22,135 nucleotides of DNA. It comes from CBFGTJ01 sp965651815. Lineage in GTDB: Bacteria; Actinomycetota; Acidimicrobiia; Acidimicrobiales; Microtrichaceae. The translations under genes and the position numbers were made by a program. Positions 6,996 through 14,783 of this stretch are shown here, piece after piece. The notes beneath the pieces are model-generated. The model saw only the letters and a program-made list of their open reading frames with translations, did no database searches and was not told the origin of the DNA. The stretch lies in the NCBI GenBank assembly GCA_965651815.1, contig CBFGTJ010000029.1:1-22135 (forward strand), read 5' to 3'. Each line of letters begins with the position of its first letter. Within the stretch, counting starts at the first letter, position 1.

Positions 6996-8618
6996 TCAGG
7001 GGTCGACCAGCACGCCCGGGTTGAGGATCCCCGCGGGGTCCAGCGCGGCCTTCGCCGCGCGCAGCGCGGCGGCGAAGGGCTCCGGTCGCTGGCGGTCGTA
7101 GCCGGGGCGGTGGTCGCGGCCGACGGCGTGGTGGTGGGTGACCGTCGCACGGTGCTGGGCCAGCACCTCCATGGACGCCGCCTTGAGCTCGTCCCACATC
7201 GCGAGCTCCGACCCCCGCCGTCCCGCGGCGACGACGGTGAAGTAGGGCGCGGCGCCGTCCGGGTACACGTGGGTGAAGCGGCAGTTGATCAGCCCCGGCG
7301 CCCCGGTCACTTCCACCACCGCGGCGTCGAGCTCGGCCCGAACCGCCTCGTACAGGTCGGCGACGCGGTCCCAGGTGGTGGCGGTCTCGAACGTCTCGAC
7401 GAGCGCGCTCATCCTCGCCAGGCCGTCGCGCACGTACGGCATGCGCAGGAACGACGAGCGCCACGCCTCGGCCGCGCCGTCCCGGTCACCTGCGGAGCCT
7501 TCCGCGGCGGTCGAGCGCGGCGACGCTGTGCCGCCGTGGTCCCGGGCCAGCGTGAGCAGCTCGTCCATGGTGCGCTGCACGGGGTGGTGAGCGGACTCCA
7601 CCCCGAGCACGAGCACCCACTCCTGCCCGCCGCCCGCACCCGACAGCGCCGCCTCGCCGGGGTCGAGCAGCCGGCAGTTGGCGGGGTGCAGGCCGGACTG
7701 CGCGATCGCACGCACCGCCCCGAACGCGTCGCGGGTCGCGTCGGGTCCGGCGAAGGTGACCGACGCCGAGGCCTTGTGCTGCGGGCGTTCCTGGATCCGC
7801 ATCCACGCCTCGGTGATCACCCCGAGGATGCCCTCGGAGCCGAGCAGCAGGCGGTCGGGTGAGGGTCCGGCACCCGAGCCGGGCAGCCGCCACGACTCGC
7901 TCACCCCGATCGGCGTGACGGCGCGGATCGACTCGACGAAGTCGTCGATGTGGGTGTGGAGGGTCGCGTAGTGCCCGCCGGAACGGGTGGCGAGCCAGCC
8001 GCCGAGGGTCGAGAACTCGAAGCTCTGCGGGAAGTGGCGCAGCGTGTAGCCCCGGGGCCGCAGCTGGTCCTCGAGCACCGGCCCGAGCGCACCGGCCTGG
8101 ATCCTCGCCGCACGGCTGACCGGGTCGACCTCGAGCACGCGGTCCATCGCGGTCAGGTCGAGGGAGACGACACCGGCGTGGCCGGCGCCGTCGTACTCCA
8201 CGCCGCCGACCACCGAGCTGCCCCCGCCGTAGGGCACCACCGCCACGCCGGCGTCGGCCGCCCAGTCCAACACCGCGACCACCTGGGACTCGTCGGTCGG
8301 TCGCGCGACGAGGTCGGGTGGGGTGGCGAGCCGGCGGTGCAACGCCCGGATGACGTCCCGGTACGCCTTGCCCTGCGCGTGGCCGGCACGCTCGTGGGGG
8401 TCGTCGGTGGTGAACGCCGCCAGCGCGGCCGGTGCGGCGACCCTCGGGGCCGGCAGGTCGAGCTCGGCGACGCGGGGCACCGGCAGCGGGTCGGGGGGCA
8501 GCCCCGGCAGCAGCGCGCCGTAGCTGCGGCAGGCCGCGTCGTCGAGCGCCTGGTCCTCCCAGCCCCAGCCCCACCAGGAGCGCGTGCGGGATGACGGGGA
8601 AGTGCGAGGCCGGTCCAC
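6996..8618 (-). CDS. FAD-linked oxidase, alkyl-DHAP synthase (AGPS)-like
   Basis: A 540-residue flavoprotein of the vanillyl-alcohol-oxidase fold. WWGWGWEDQ near residue 15 recalls the RWNGWG element of alkyldihydroxyacetonephosphate synthase. The FAD-binding loop is PYGGGSSVVGG near 124, followed by STLGGWLATRSGGHYAT and LLLGSEGILGVITEAW. The C-terminal part has THHHAVGRDH near 490, the His cluster that AGPS uses in catalysis, and ends DPAGILNPGVL as in FAD-oxidase C domains. AGPS exchanges an acyl for an alkyl chain in ether-lipid synthesis. Many actinobacterial homologues are untested, so a hydroxyacid or aldehyde substrate is possible. The GTG start at 8618 has no strong ribosome binding site and was chosen because it is the last start before the conserved Trp motif. 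It is divergent from the ceramidase-like gene. Confidence 0.85.
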   Translation of the reverse strand: MDRPRTSPSSRTRSWWGWGWEDQALDDAACRSYGALLPGLPPDPLPVPRVAELDLPAPRVAAPAALAAFTTDDPHERAGHAQGKAYRDVIRALHRRLATPPDLVARPTDESQVVAVLDWAADAGVAVVPYGGGSSVVGGVEYDGAGHAGVVSLDLTAMDRVLEVDPVSRAARIQAGALGPVLEDQLRPRGYTLRHFPQSFEFSTLGGWLATRSGGHYATLHTHIDDFVESIRAVTPIGVSESWRLPGSGAGPSPDRLLLGSEGILGVITEAWMRIQERPQHKASASVTFAGPDATRDAFGAVRAIAQSGLHPANCRLLDPGEAALSGAGGGQEWVLVLGVESAHHPVQRTMDELLTLARDHGGTASPRSTAAEGSAGDRDGAAEAWRSSFLRMPYVRDGLARMSALVETFETATTWDRVADLYEAVRAELDAAVVEVTGAPGLINCRFTHVYPDGAAPYFTVVAAGRRGSELAMWDELKAASMEVLAQHRATVTHHHAVGRDHRPGYDRQRPEPFAAALRAAKAALDPAGILNPGVLVDP

Positions 8619-8669
8619 GCGGGAGGAGCCTTGTCCATCCGGAAGTCGTGCGCCACGCCCGTCCTCCCG

Positions 8670-8682
8670 TAGCGTGCCGGCC
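8670..8682 (+). promoter_or_regulatory. Candidate leaderless promoter of the ceramidase-like gene
   Basis: TAGCGT (8670-8675) fits TANNNT and is followed after 7 nt by GTG 8683. No ribosome binding site precedes that GTG, so a leaderless transcript is likely. This is the main reason for choosing 8683 over the GTG at 8674, which lies inside the -10. Confidence 0.45.
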
Positions 8683-10710
8683 GTGGAACCAGCAGGGGGA
8701 CCAGGACTGGGTCCGACACCGCTCGCGCCGTTCGTGGACCGCGACCGCGGCCGGAGCCGCTTCGGTGTCCGGGTGCGGCCGCCCGCGGAGCTGCCCGCGA
8801 TCGACGGTGTGCTCGCGGGCGCGGCGGAGGCGGACATCACCCCACCGCCGGGCATGCCGAAGGCCGGGTACTCCGCCAACGCGCACGACGGCCACGGCTT
8901 CCGGACCCGGCTGCGCGCACGCGTCACCCACCTGCGGGCGGGGCGGTCGTCGATCGCGCTCGTGCAGCTGGACCTCCTCGCCGGTTCCTCGGTGCTGCAG
9001 TACCTGGTGGCGGACGCCATCGCGGCGCGCACCGACATCCCGCTCGCGGGAGTGTGGCTGGGCGCGACCCACACCCACGCCGGCCCGGGCCAGTTCCTCG
9101 GCACCGACTTCTACAACCGGCACGCCTCGAACCGACCCGGCTTCGACCCCGCCTACACCGACTTCCTGGTCCGCCAGATCGCTGGTGCCGTCATCGAGGC
9201 GCACGACACCCGGGCACCGGCCAAGGTGGCGATCGGCCGCACGGAGGTGTGGGGGCTCACCCGCAACCGGTCCCAGGACCCGCACGTGCAGAACCGGACG
9301 GTTCGGGACAAGCGGCTCGACCCGCAGCGCAAGTGGGTGTCGATCAACCCCGACCTGCACCTGCTGCGCGTCGACCGCATCGTCGAGGGCGGCACCGAGC
9401 CGCTGGGCGCGGCGGTCGCGTTCTCGGTGCACGGCACCGGCATCCCCCAGCAGGTCCACGAGTACAACGCGGACGTGTGGGCGTACCTGGTGGCCGAGCT
9501 CGGCCACCGCATCGAGGAGCGGCACGGGCGCCGGCCCGTGGTGGGCGCGTCCGAGGCCACGCACGCGGATGTCGCCCCGGCGCTGCGCCCGGGCCTCGCC
9601 GGGCACCGCGAAGCGCGCCGGGTGGGGCGGGCGATCGGGGGCGAGGCCGCGGCCCTGTACGACCGGCTCGGCGCGGAGCTCACCGACACCCTCGAGCTGG
9701 ACGCCGGGTTCCGCGAGGTGGACCTGGACCGCGCCGCGGAGCGCCGCATCGCAGGGGTCGAGCTGCCGGACCGCCCGGCGGTCGGCGCGGCGCTGGTGGC
9801 CGGCGCGACCGAGAACCACACGCCGGTGCTCCACCGCATCCCTCCGTTCAAGGCCGGCCACCCGCGCCGGTGGGGGCGCCAGGGCGAGCACGGTCCGAAG
9901 TGGATCCTCGGGTCGCGCTTCCTGCAGCCGCTGTTCATCCCGAAGCGGACCTTCCCCCGGCGCCTGTCGGTGCAGGTGTTCCGCATCGGCGGGTCGGCGT
10001 GGGTCGGCCTGCCCTTCGAGGTCACCGTCGAGTCCGGGCGACGGATCGCCGCCGCGGTGCGCGACCGCGTCGGCGACGCCGTGCAGGACGGACCCGGCGC
10101 CGGCGACGTCGTCGTGTGCTCCCTGGTGAACGAGTACTGGGGCTACGTCGCGACGGAGGAGGAGTACGGCCGGCAGTACTACGAGGGCGGTCACACCCTG
10201 TACGGGCCCCGGACCGAGGAGTTCCTCTCCGCGCAGGCCGCCCGGCTGGCAGGGGAGACGGTGGGGCGGGGGGTGTTCCAGGACGCGCGGGACCGGAGCT
10301 GGGACCTGCGGAGCCGGCGCTACTTCCCGCGGCCACCCGCGGGGCCGCTGCCCGAGCGCCGCTTCGACGGGCCGGCGGTGTTCATCGACCCGACCGCTCG
10401 TGACGACGCCGTGTGGGAGCAGACGTGGTCGGACGTCGCGCCGGGCGGGTTGGCGTGGCACGAGCCGCTGGTGCGGGTCGAGCGCTCCGACGACGGCGGC
10501 GCCACCTGGCAGCCGGCGGCGCGGGGCTGGAAGCGGGCGGACGACCAGGGGTGGGCGCTCGAGGTCACCCACCTCGGGGAAGGGGAGGGTGGCGCGCACC
10601 GGTACCGCGTGCGGTGGCACGACCCGGACCACCGGTTCGGGCGCCTGCACCGGTTCGTGCTGCTGGAGAACCACGGTCGCCCCCAGGTCGAGGGCGAACC
10701 CTTCGACTGA
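8683..10710 (+). CDS. Neutral/alkaline ceramidase-like protein with altered nucleophile
   Basis: A 675-residue homologue of neutral (non-lysosomal) ceramidase, an amidase that releases fatty acid from ceramides or related N-acyl lipids. The family starts AGAAEADITPP near 46-55. The zinc ligands of known ceramidases are all recognisable: THTH (His130 and His132), VHGTG (His250), LPFEVT (Glu446) and the Tyr488 region before ATEEEY. GGHTLYGPRT then matches the usual C-terminal region. The segment holding the nucleophilic Ser in characterised enzymes (DVSPN) reads ADVAPA, with Ala298 in the Ser position. There is no signal peptide with this start, whereas most ceramidases are exported. Activity is therefore in doubt, or the chemistry differs. 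An alpha/beta hydrolase follows after 33 bp, probably in one operon. Confidence 0.8.
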   Translation: MEPAGGPGLGPTPLAPFVDRDRGRSRFGVRVRPPAELPAIDGVLAGAAEADITPPPGMPKAGYSANAHDGHGFRTRLRARVTHLRAGRSSIALVQLDLLAGSSVLQYLVADAIAARTDIPLAGVWLGATHTHAGPGQFLGTDFYNRHASNRPGFDPAYTDFLVRQIAGAVIEAHDTRAPAKVAIGRTEVWGLTRNRSQDPHVQNRTVRDKRLDPQRKWVSINPDLHLLRVDRIVEGGTEPLGAAVAFSVHGTGIPQQVHEYNADVWAYLVAELGHRIEERHGRRPVVGASEATHADVAPALRPGLAGHREARRVGRAIGGEAAALYDRLGAELTDTLELDAGFREVDLDRAAERRIAGVELPDRPAVGAALVAGATENHTPVLHRIPPFKAGHPRRWGRQGEHGPKWILGSRFLQPLFIPKRTFPRRLSVQVFRIGGSAWVGLPFEVTVESGRRIAAAVRDRVGDAVQDGPGAGDVVVCSLVNEYWGYVATEEEYGRQYYEGGHTLYGPRTEEFLSAQAARLAGETVGRGVFQDARDRSWDLRSRRYFPRPPAGPLPERRFDGPAVFIDPTARDDAVWEQTWSDVAPGGLAWHEPLVRVERSDDGGATWQPAARGWKRADDQGWALEVTHLGEGEGGAHRYRVRWHDPDHRFGRLHRFVLLENHGRPQVEGEPFD

Positions 10711-10743
10711 CCCACGGCGGAGCAGAGCACGAGTGAGCGGCAG

Positions 10744-11646
10744 GTGAGCGGAGTGAGCATCGACCCGAACGACGATCCCGAGACGTCCGCCGTCCGACTG
10801 GCCGTCGCCGAGGGCGTGTCGCTCGTGGCCGACGTGGCGGGTCCCGAGGACGGCCCGACGGTGGTGCTGCTCCACGGGGGTGGGCAGACCCGGCACTCGT
10901 GGTCCGGCACCTGGCGGGTGCTCGTGGACGCGGGATGGCGGGCGTGGTCGGTCGACCTGCGCGGGCACGGCGACAGCGACTGGGCGCCCGACGGCGACTA
11001 CTCGCTCGACGCGTTCGCCGGCGATGTCCGGAGGATCGCGGAGTCGCTGCCGAGGCCGCCGATCCTCGTCGGCGCGTCCCTCGGCGGCCTGTCGTCCATG
11101 GTCGCGATCGCGGAGTCACCGGTGCAGGAGCGCGTCGCCCGGGCGCTGGTGCTCGTGGACGTCGCGCACCGGGTGGAGGAGGTGGGCCGGGACCGGATCG
11201 GCCAGTTCATGATCGGCAACCTCGACGGGTTCGCCTCGCTGGAGGAGGCGGCCGACGCGATCGCCGCGTACAACCCGCACCGACCACGCCCGAAGGATCT
11301 GTCGGGGCTGGCGAAGAACCTGCGCCAGCGCGAGGACGGCCGCTGGGTCTGGCACTGGGATCCGGCGTTCGTGCAGGGCCAGCGCGGCTCGGCCGACGAG
11401 ACCCGCTCCTCGGTCATCGACCCGGACCGGCTCGGCACGGCGGTCGACGCGCTCCGGGTGCCGACGCTGCTCGTGCGGGGGCGCCGCAGCGACCTGCTCA
11501 GCGAGGAGGGTGTCGCGGACTTCATGGCCCGCGTGCCCCACGCCGAGTTCGCGGACGTGGCCGGCGCGGGTCACATGGTGGCGGGGGACCGCAACGAGAT
11601 CTTCAACCAGGCGATCCTGGGCTTCCTCGAGCGCCACCGCAGCTGA
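10744..11646 (+). CDS. Alpha/beta hydrolase fold protein
   Basis: A 300-residue cytoplasmic hydrolase. The oxyanion region is LLHGGGQTRHSW near 42-53 and the nucleophile elbow is GASLGG (Ser112). A likely acid is the Asp in GRRSDLL, and His277 in GAGHMVAGD completes the triad. The DLRGHGDSDW segment and a lid of about 90 residues are typical of the epoxide hydrolase/haloperoxidase/esterase branch. GTG 10744 is taken as start; a second in-frame GTG lies at 10753, and neither has a strong ribosome binding site. It follows the ceramidase-like gene by 33 bp on the same strand, so it may act on the same lipid or a product of it. It converges on the exported-protein gene with 21 bp between stops. 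Substrate unknown. Confidence 0.88.
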   Translation: MSGVSIDPNDDPETSAVRLAVAEGVSLVADVAGPEDGPTVVLLHGGGQTRHSWSGTWRVLVDAGWRAWSVDLRGHGDSDWAPDGDYSLDAFAGDVRRIAESLPRPPILVGASLGGLSSMVAIAESPVQERVARALVLVDVAHRVEEVGRDRIGQFMIGNLDGFASLEEAADAIAAYNPHRPRPKDLSGLAKNLRQREDGRWVWHWDPAFVQGQRGSADETRSSVIDPDRLGTAVDALRVPTLLVRGRRSDLLSEEGVADFMARVPHAEFADVAGAGHMVAGDRNEIFNQAILGFLERHRS

Positions 11647-11667
11647 GCCGCGGCGACGCTCGAGGCG

Positions 11668-12408
11668 TCAGTCGCCCTGCTCGGCCTCGTCGCGTCCGCG
11701 GCGCTCGGGGCGACCCTCGTTCACCCGCTGGGTGATCCGCTCCGTCGCCTTCGCGAGGCGCTCGCCGGCTTCCTCGCGGGTCAGTCGGCCGGACTCGACG
11801 GCACGGTCGAGGTGCTCGGACACGTCCGCGACGAGCGCGTCGATCACCTTCTGCGGGTCGACGCCCTTCTCTCGGGCGACGTCGGCGAGGGTCTTGCCGT
11901 CACGGAGCGCCTCGCCGAGCTCGCGGGGCTCCATGCCGAGCGCCTCGGCCGCGTCGCGCATGCCGCCGAACCCGTGGCCCCGCCCGAAGCCCGGTCCGTG
12001 GCCGTGGCGGCGACCGCCGAAGAAGCCCGGCCCACGGCCGCCCTTCGCCGCGAGGAGGGTGTCGATGACCTTGTCGGCCTGCTCCTGGGTGAGCGTCCCG
12101 TCCTCGACGAGCGGCGCGAGGATCCCGCCGAGCCGGTCGCGGGCCCGCTGCTGCAGCTCCTCGTTGGACGGCGGCTCGGGCCGCTCGTCCCCGGGCGGCG
12201 CGTCCGGGGTGGGGGTCGGGGCCTCGGGTGAGTCCGGCGCGTCGGGTGCCTCGGGTGCGTCGGGCGCGTCCGCGGGCGCCTCGGTGGTGGTCGTCTCGTC
12301 CTCCTGGGCGCCGGTGAGCCCGGGCACCCCGAGCACGGCTCCTGCGAGGCCGCCGCCCACCAGACCCGCCGTCATGCTGAGTGCGACGATCGACTTCCTG
12401 AGCTGCAT
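11668..12408 (-). CDS. Exported protein with two LTxE(Q/E) helical segments and a Gly/His-rich linker
   Basis: A 246-residue exported protein. ATG 12408 has a strong AGGAGG 6 nt upstream; an in-frame ATG further 5' (12447) lacks one. Residues 1-35 form a signal peptide with likely cleavage near TGAQE, followed by a Thr, then Ala/Pro/Asp-rich linker (38-82). Two related helical segments are visible: 87-120 with GTLTQEQAD, and 190-229 with GRLTREEAG. Between them lie a Gly/His-rich stretch (RRHGHGPGFGRGHGFGG, 133-149), a possible metal site, and a segment LGMEPRELGEALRDGKTL (157-174). The GKTLADVAREKGVDPQKVIDAL pattern is common in actinobacterial exported proteins of unknown function. The gene follows the kinase gene by 48 bp, and an operator copy lies upstream. 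A stress or feedback role beside the two-component system is inferred. Confidence 0.8.
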   Translation of the reverse strand: MQLRKSIVALSMTAGLVGGGLAGAVLGVPGLTGAQEDETTTTEAPADAPDAPEAPDAPDSPEAPTPTPDAPPGDERPEPPSNEELQQRARDRLGGILAPLVEDGTLTQEQADKVIDTLLAAKGGRGPGFFGGRRHGHGPGFGRGHGFGGMRDAAEALGMEPRELGEALRDGKTLADVAREKGVDPQKVIDALVADVSEHLDRAVESGRLTREEAGERLAKATERITQRVNEGRPERRGRDEAEQGD

Positions 12409-12456
12409 CGGATGCCTCCTGCGGTCGAGTGCGCCCGCCGGTCGCAACGCACTGCC

Positions 12457-13875
12457 TCAGATGTTCGGATCGTCGCGTTGGTCGATGGTCGGGGTCAGGT
12501 GAGAGTTCGGTGAGAACGTCCCGGCCCGTCCGGGGTCGGCGGGGACCCGGGGAAGGCTGAAGCCGACGATCGCGCCGCCGTCGGGGTGGTTGTCGGCGTG
12601 GACCGTGCCCCCGTGGGCACGGACGACGTCCGCCACGATCGCCAACCCGAGCCCGGACCCGGGGAGCCCACGCGCCGAGGTGGCCCGGTGGAACCGGTCG
12701 AACACCTTCGGCAGGTCCTCCGCGGGGATGCCGGGACCGTGGTCACGCACCCACACCTGGCCGCCCGCGACCTGCACCTCCACCGGACCGGTCGGGTCGA
12801 ACTTGCAGGCGTTCTCCACGATGTTCGACACGGCCCGCTCGATCGCCGACTCGCGCCCGACCACGTCGCTCGGCGGGGTCGCGCTGACCGTGACCGTGCG
12901 TCCGGTGCGGCGCACGGCGCGCTCGGCGACCCGCCGGGCCACCTCCGCCAGGTCGAACGTGGTGATCGGTTCCTGGCTGCGCCGGTCGGTCGCGAGCTCG
13001 ACGACCTCGTCGACCAGGGCGGCCAGCTCCTCGGTCTCGGAGCGGAGGTCCTCGACCAGCCGCCGGCGATCCGCGTCGGACAGCTCGTCGAACCGCGAGA
13101 GCGCGAACACGTTCGTGCGGAGGCTGGTCAGCGGCGTGCGCAGCTCGTGGCCGGCGTCCTGCACGAGCCGACGTTGCTCCTCCCGGGAGCGCGCGAGGGC
13201 GGCGAGCATCGCGTTGAACGACCCGGCGAGGCGGCCCGTCTCGTCGTGCCCGGACTCCGGCACCCCGACGCTCAGGTCACCGGTCGCCGCGACCGCCTCG
13301 GCGGCCTGGGTGAGGCGAGAGAGGCGCCGGGTCGCCTGGTTGGCGAACAGCGCGCCGGCCGCGGCGGCGAGGCCGCCGACGACGAGCACCGCGAGCAGGG
13401 TGCGCCGCCCGAGCTGGTCGAGCACGCGCTCGGTCTCGACGAGGCTGCGGGCGGCCATCACGGCGCCGCGCCCTCCACCCCGGCCGGCGGTGAGGATGCG
13501 GACGGGGGTCCCGTCGATCTCGTCGTCGCGCACCTCGGTGTCCGGGCTCAGCGACCCCGCCAGCTCCCTGTCCGAATCCTCCACCGGCAGCTCGACGCCG
13601 TCGGTGGAGAACACCCTGCCGCTCGGTCCGAGCAGCTGGACCACCACGTCACCGGCCCCCCGAGGCTCTGCGAACCGCTCGGCGAAGCCCGGCCGCGGCC
13701 GGCCCGGACCTCGGGCACGTGCACGGTCCACGGCGTCCTCCAGCGAGCGGTCCACCTCCGAGCGCAGGACCCGCGAAGTGGAGCGGTACGTCGAGACACC
13801 GACCGCGATGGTCGCCGCGACCGAGAGCACGACGAGGGTCAGCACGATCCGGGTCCGCAGGCTCAGGCTGCTCAC
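12457..13875 (-). CDS. Sensor histidine kinase (MprB/BaeS-like)
   Basis: A 472-residue membrane kinase partnered with the OmpR-type regulator encoded just upstream. A first helix at 7-29 and a second near 158-178 enclose an extracytoplasmic sensor of about 125 residues. The sensor is rich in acidic residues and includes an RGRGGGRG-like loop near 131-137. A HAMP domain (about 179-232) follows. Phospho-acceptor His243 sits in DAGHELRTPLTSLRTN. The ATPase domain has the N box NIVENACKF (351-359), G1 RDHGPGI (377-383) and G2 GSGLGLAIV (406-414). The GTG start at 13875 comes 10 nt after the regulator stop, with GAGGGG as ribosome binding site. The signal is unknown; envelope stress is a fair guess from the exported gene that follows. 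The last 20 codons contain a copy of the putative operator. Confidence 0.93.
   Translation of the reverse strand: MSSLSLRTRIVLTLVVLSVAATIAVGVSTYRSTSRVLRSEVDRSLEDAVDRARARGPGRPRPGFAERFAEPRGAGDVVVQLLGPSGRVFSTDGVELPVEDSDRELAGSLSPDTEVRDDEIDGTPVRILTAGRGGGRGAVMAARSLVETERVLDQLGRRTLLAVLVVGGLAAAAGALFANQATRRLSRLTQAAEAVAATGDLSVGVPESGHDETGRLAGSFNAMLAALARSREEQRRLVQDAGHELRTPLTSLRTNVFALSRFDELSDADRRRLVEDLRSETEELAALVDEVVELATDRRSQEPITTFDLAEVARRVAERAVRRTGRTVTVSATPPSDVVGRESAIERAVSNIVENACKFDPTGPVEVQVAGGQVWVRDHGPGIPAEDLPKVFDRFHRATSARGLPGSGLGLAIVADVVRAHGGTVHADNHPDGGAIVGFSLPRVPADPGRAGTFSPNSHLTPTIDQRDDPNI
12498..12517. promoter_or_regulatory. Putative OmpR-type operator, copy 2 (inside kinase 3' end)
   Basis: GGTGAGA occurs twice at an exact 11-bp period (12498-12504 and 12509-12515), the usual layout for OmpR/PhoB-family dimers. 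GAGA-N3-CGGTGAGAAC is shared with the site before the regulator gene. It lies 90 bp upstream of the exported-protein ATG, oriented as at the regulator. No clear -10 follows at the matching distance, which is the weak point. Confidence 0.55.
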
Positions 13876-13885
13876 GGCCCGCCCC

Positions 13886-14608
13886 TCAGTCGGCCCGCAG
13901 GGTGTAGCCGACCCCGCGCACCGTGTGGATCAGGGAGGAGCCCTCCCGGTCGTCGACCTTTCGGCGCAGGTAGCTGATGTAGACCGCGAGGTTCTTGGAG
14001 TCCGGGCCGAAGTCGTAGCCCCAGATGCGCTCGTAGATCGTGGTGCGGTCCAGGACGATCCCGGCGTTCAGGGCGAGCAGCTCCAACAGGTCGAACTCGG
14101 TCTTCGACAGCTCGAGCTCGCGCCCGCCACGCCACGCCCTGCGAGCGGCAGGGTCGACCCGCAGGTCGCCGACCTCGATGACGCTCCGCTGCTCCTCCTC
14201 GGTCAGCGGACCCGCGCGGCGCAGCAGCGCGCGGATGCGGGCCAGCAGCTCCGCGGGGTCGAACGGTTTGGGCAGGTAGTCGTCCGCGCCGGCGTCGAGC
14301 CCGGCGACGCGGTCGGTCGTCTCGGTGCGCGCGGTGAGCATGAGGATCGGCAGCCGGTCACCCTCGCTGCGCAGCACCCGGCACACGGTCAGCCCGTCGA
14401 CCGCCGGCATCATCAGGTCGAGCACGAGCAGGTCGGGGCGGTCCGTGCGCACGGACTCGAGCGCGGCAGCGCCGTCGGCGACGGTCGAGGGCGCGTACCC
14501 CTCCAGGTCGAGCACCCGGGCGAGCGAGTCGCGGATGGCCCGGTCGTCGTCGGCCACCAGGACGCGCGCGCCGTGCTGGCCGTCGTCCACCGAGCGCCGC
14601 TCGTCCAC
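13886..14608 (-). CDS. OmpR-family response regulator (MprA-like)
   Basis: A 240-residue transcription factor. The receiver domain has the acidic pocket ADDD (19-22), the phosphoacceptor Asp64 in LVLDLMMP, Thr92 in LTAR and Lys114 in LPKPF. The C-terminal winged helix (about 142-240) includes LSKTEFDLLELL, then DSKNLAVYISYLRRKVD and HTVRGVGYTLR. The GTG at 14608 lies 6 nt after a TAGGGT -10 element, so the transcript looks leaderless. Upstream sits an 11-bp-spaced direct repeat repeated ahead of the exported-protein gene, which suggests autoregulation. The kinase gene follows by 10 nt. Similarity to MprA is at the family level and orthology is not established. Confidence 0.94.
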   Translation of the reverse strand: MDERRSVDDGQHGARVLVADDDRAIRDSLARVLDLEGYAPSTVADGAAALESVRTDRPDLLVLDLMMPAVDGLTVCRVLRSEGDRLPILMLTARTETTDRVAGLDAGADDYLPKPFDPAELLARIRALLRRAGPLTEEEQRSVIEVGDLRVDPAARRAWRGGRELELSKTEFDLLELLALNAGIVLDRTTIYERIWGYDFGPDSKNLAVYISYLRRKVDDREGSSLIHTVRGVGYTLRAD

Positions 14609-14614
14609 GTTCCC

Positions 14615-14620
14615 ACCCTA
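14615..14620 (-). promoter_or_regulatory. Leaderless -10 (TAGGGT) of the regulator-kinase operon
   Basis: On the minus strand TAGGGT is followed by 6 nt and then GTG 14608, with no ribosome binding site. This is the classic spacing of actinobacterial leaderless genes. The putative operator occupies the -35 region. Confidence 0.6.
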
Positions 14621-14630
14621 CGAACGCTGT

Positions 14631-14649
14631 GCGAGAAAACGGTGAGAAC
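14631..14649. promoter_or_regulatory. Putative OmpR-type operator, copy 1 (regulator promoter)
   Basis: GCGAGAA (14631-14637) and GGTGAGAA (14641-14648) share GAGAA at 11-bp spacing. The 10-mer CGGTGAGAAC at 14640-14649 is identical to that at 12508-12517. The site is centred around -30 relative to the inferred start at 14608, as expected for an activator replacing a poor -35. Confidence 0.6.
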
Positions 14650-14660
14650 ACGCCAGTCCG

Positions 14661-14677
14661 GGTGCGCTCAGCGCACC
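14661..14677. repeat. Tight inverted repeat upstream of the regulator promoter
   Basis: GGTGCGC-tca-GCGCACC is a perfect 7-bp inverted repeat, about 12 bp upstream of the direct-repeat operator. It could be a protein site or a hairpin ending transcription from the right. There is no T tract. Confidence 0.4.
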
Positions 14678-14734
14678 ATGGCGCGCCCCGCGCACCCAGA
14701 CTCGGCGCCGGCCCGGCGCGGCCGTCCCAGAGCT

Positions 14735-14781
14735 CAGGCGGGCGGCGAGGTGACCCCCCTGCCGACCCTGCCGCCCGCCTG
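14735..14781 (-). terminator. 12-bp inverted repeat just after the Thr-rich gene
   Basis: CAGGCGGGCGGC (14735-14746) and GCCGCCCGCCTG (14770-14781) are perfectly complementary with a 23-nt loop, starting 2 bp after the Thr-rich gene stop. It is probably an intrinsic terminator-like structure without a T tract, as is common in high-GC bacteria. Confidence 0.55.
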
Positions 14782-14783
14782 CG

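Noticed and set aside
7486..10968. 1160-codon minus-strand open frame
   Set aside because: It is an antisense and out-of-frame shadow of the ceramidase-like and FAD oxidase genes, with Arg/Pro/His-rich composition and no domain.
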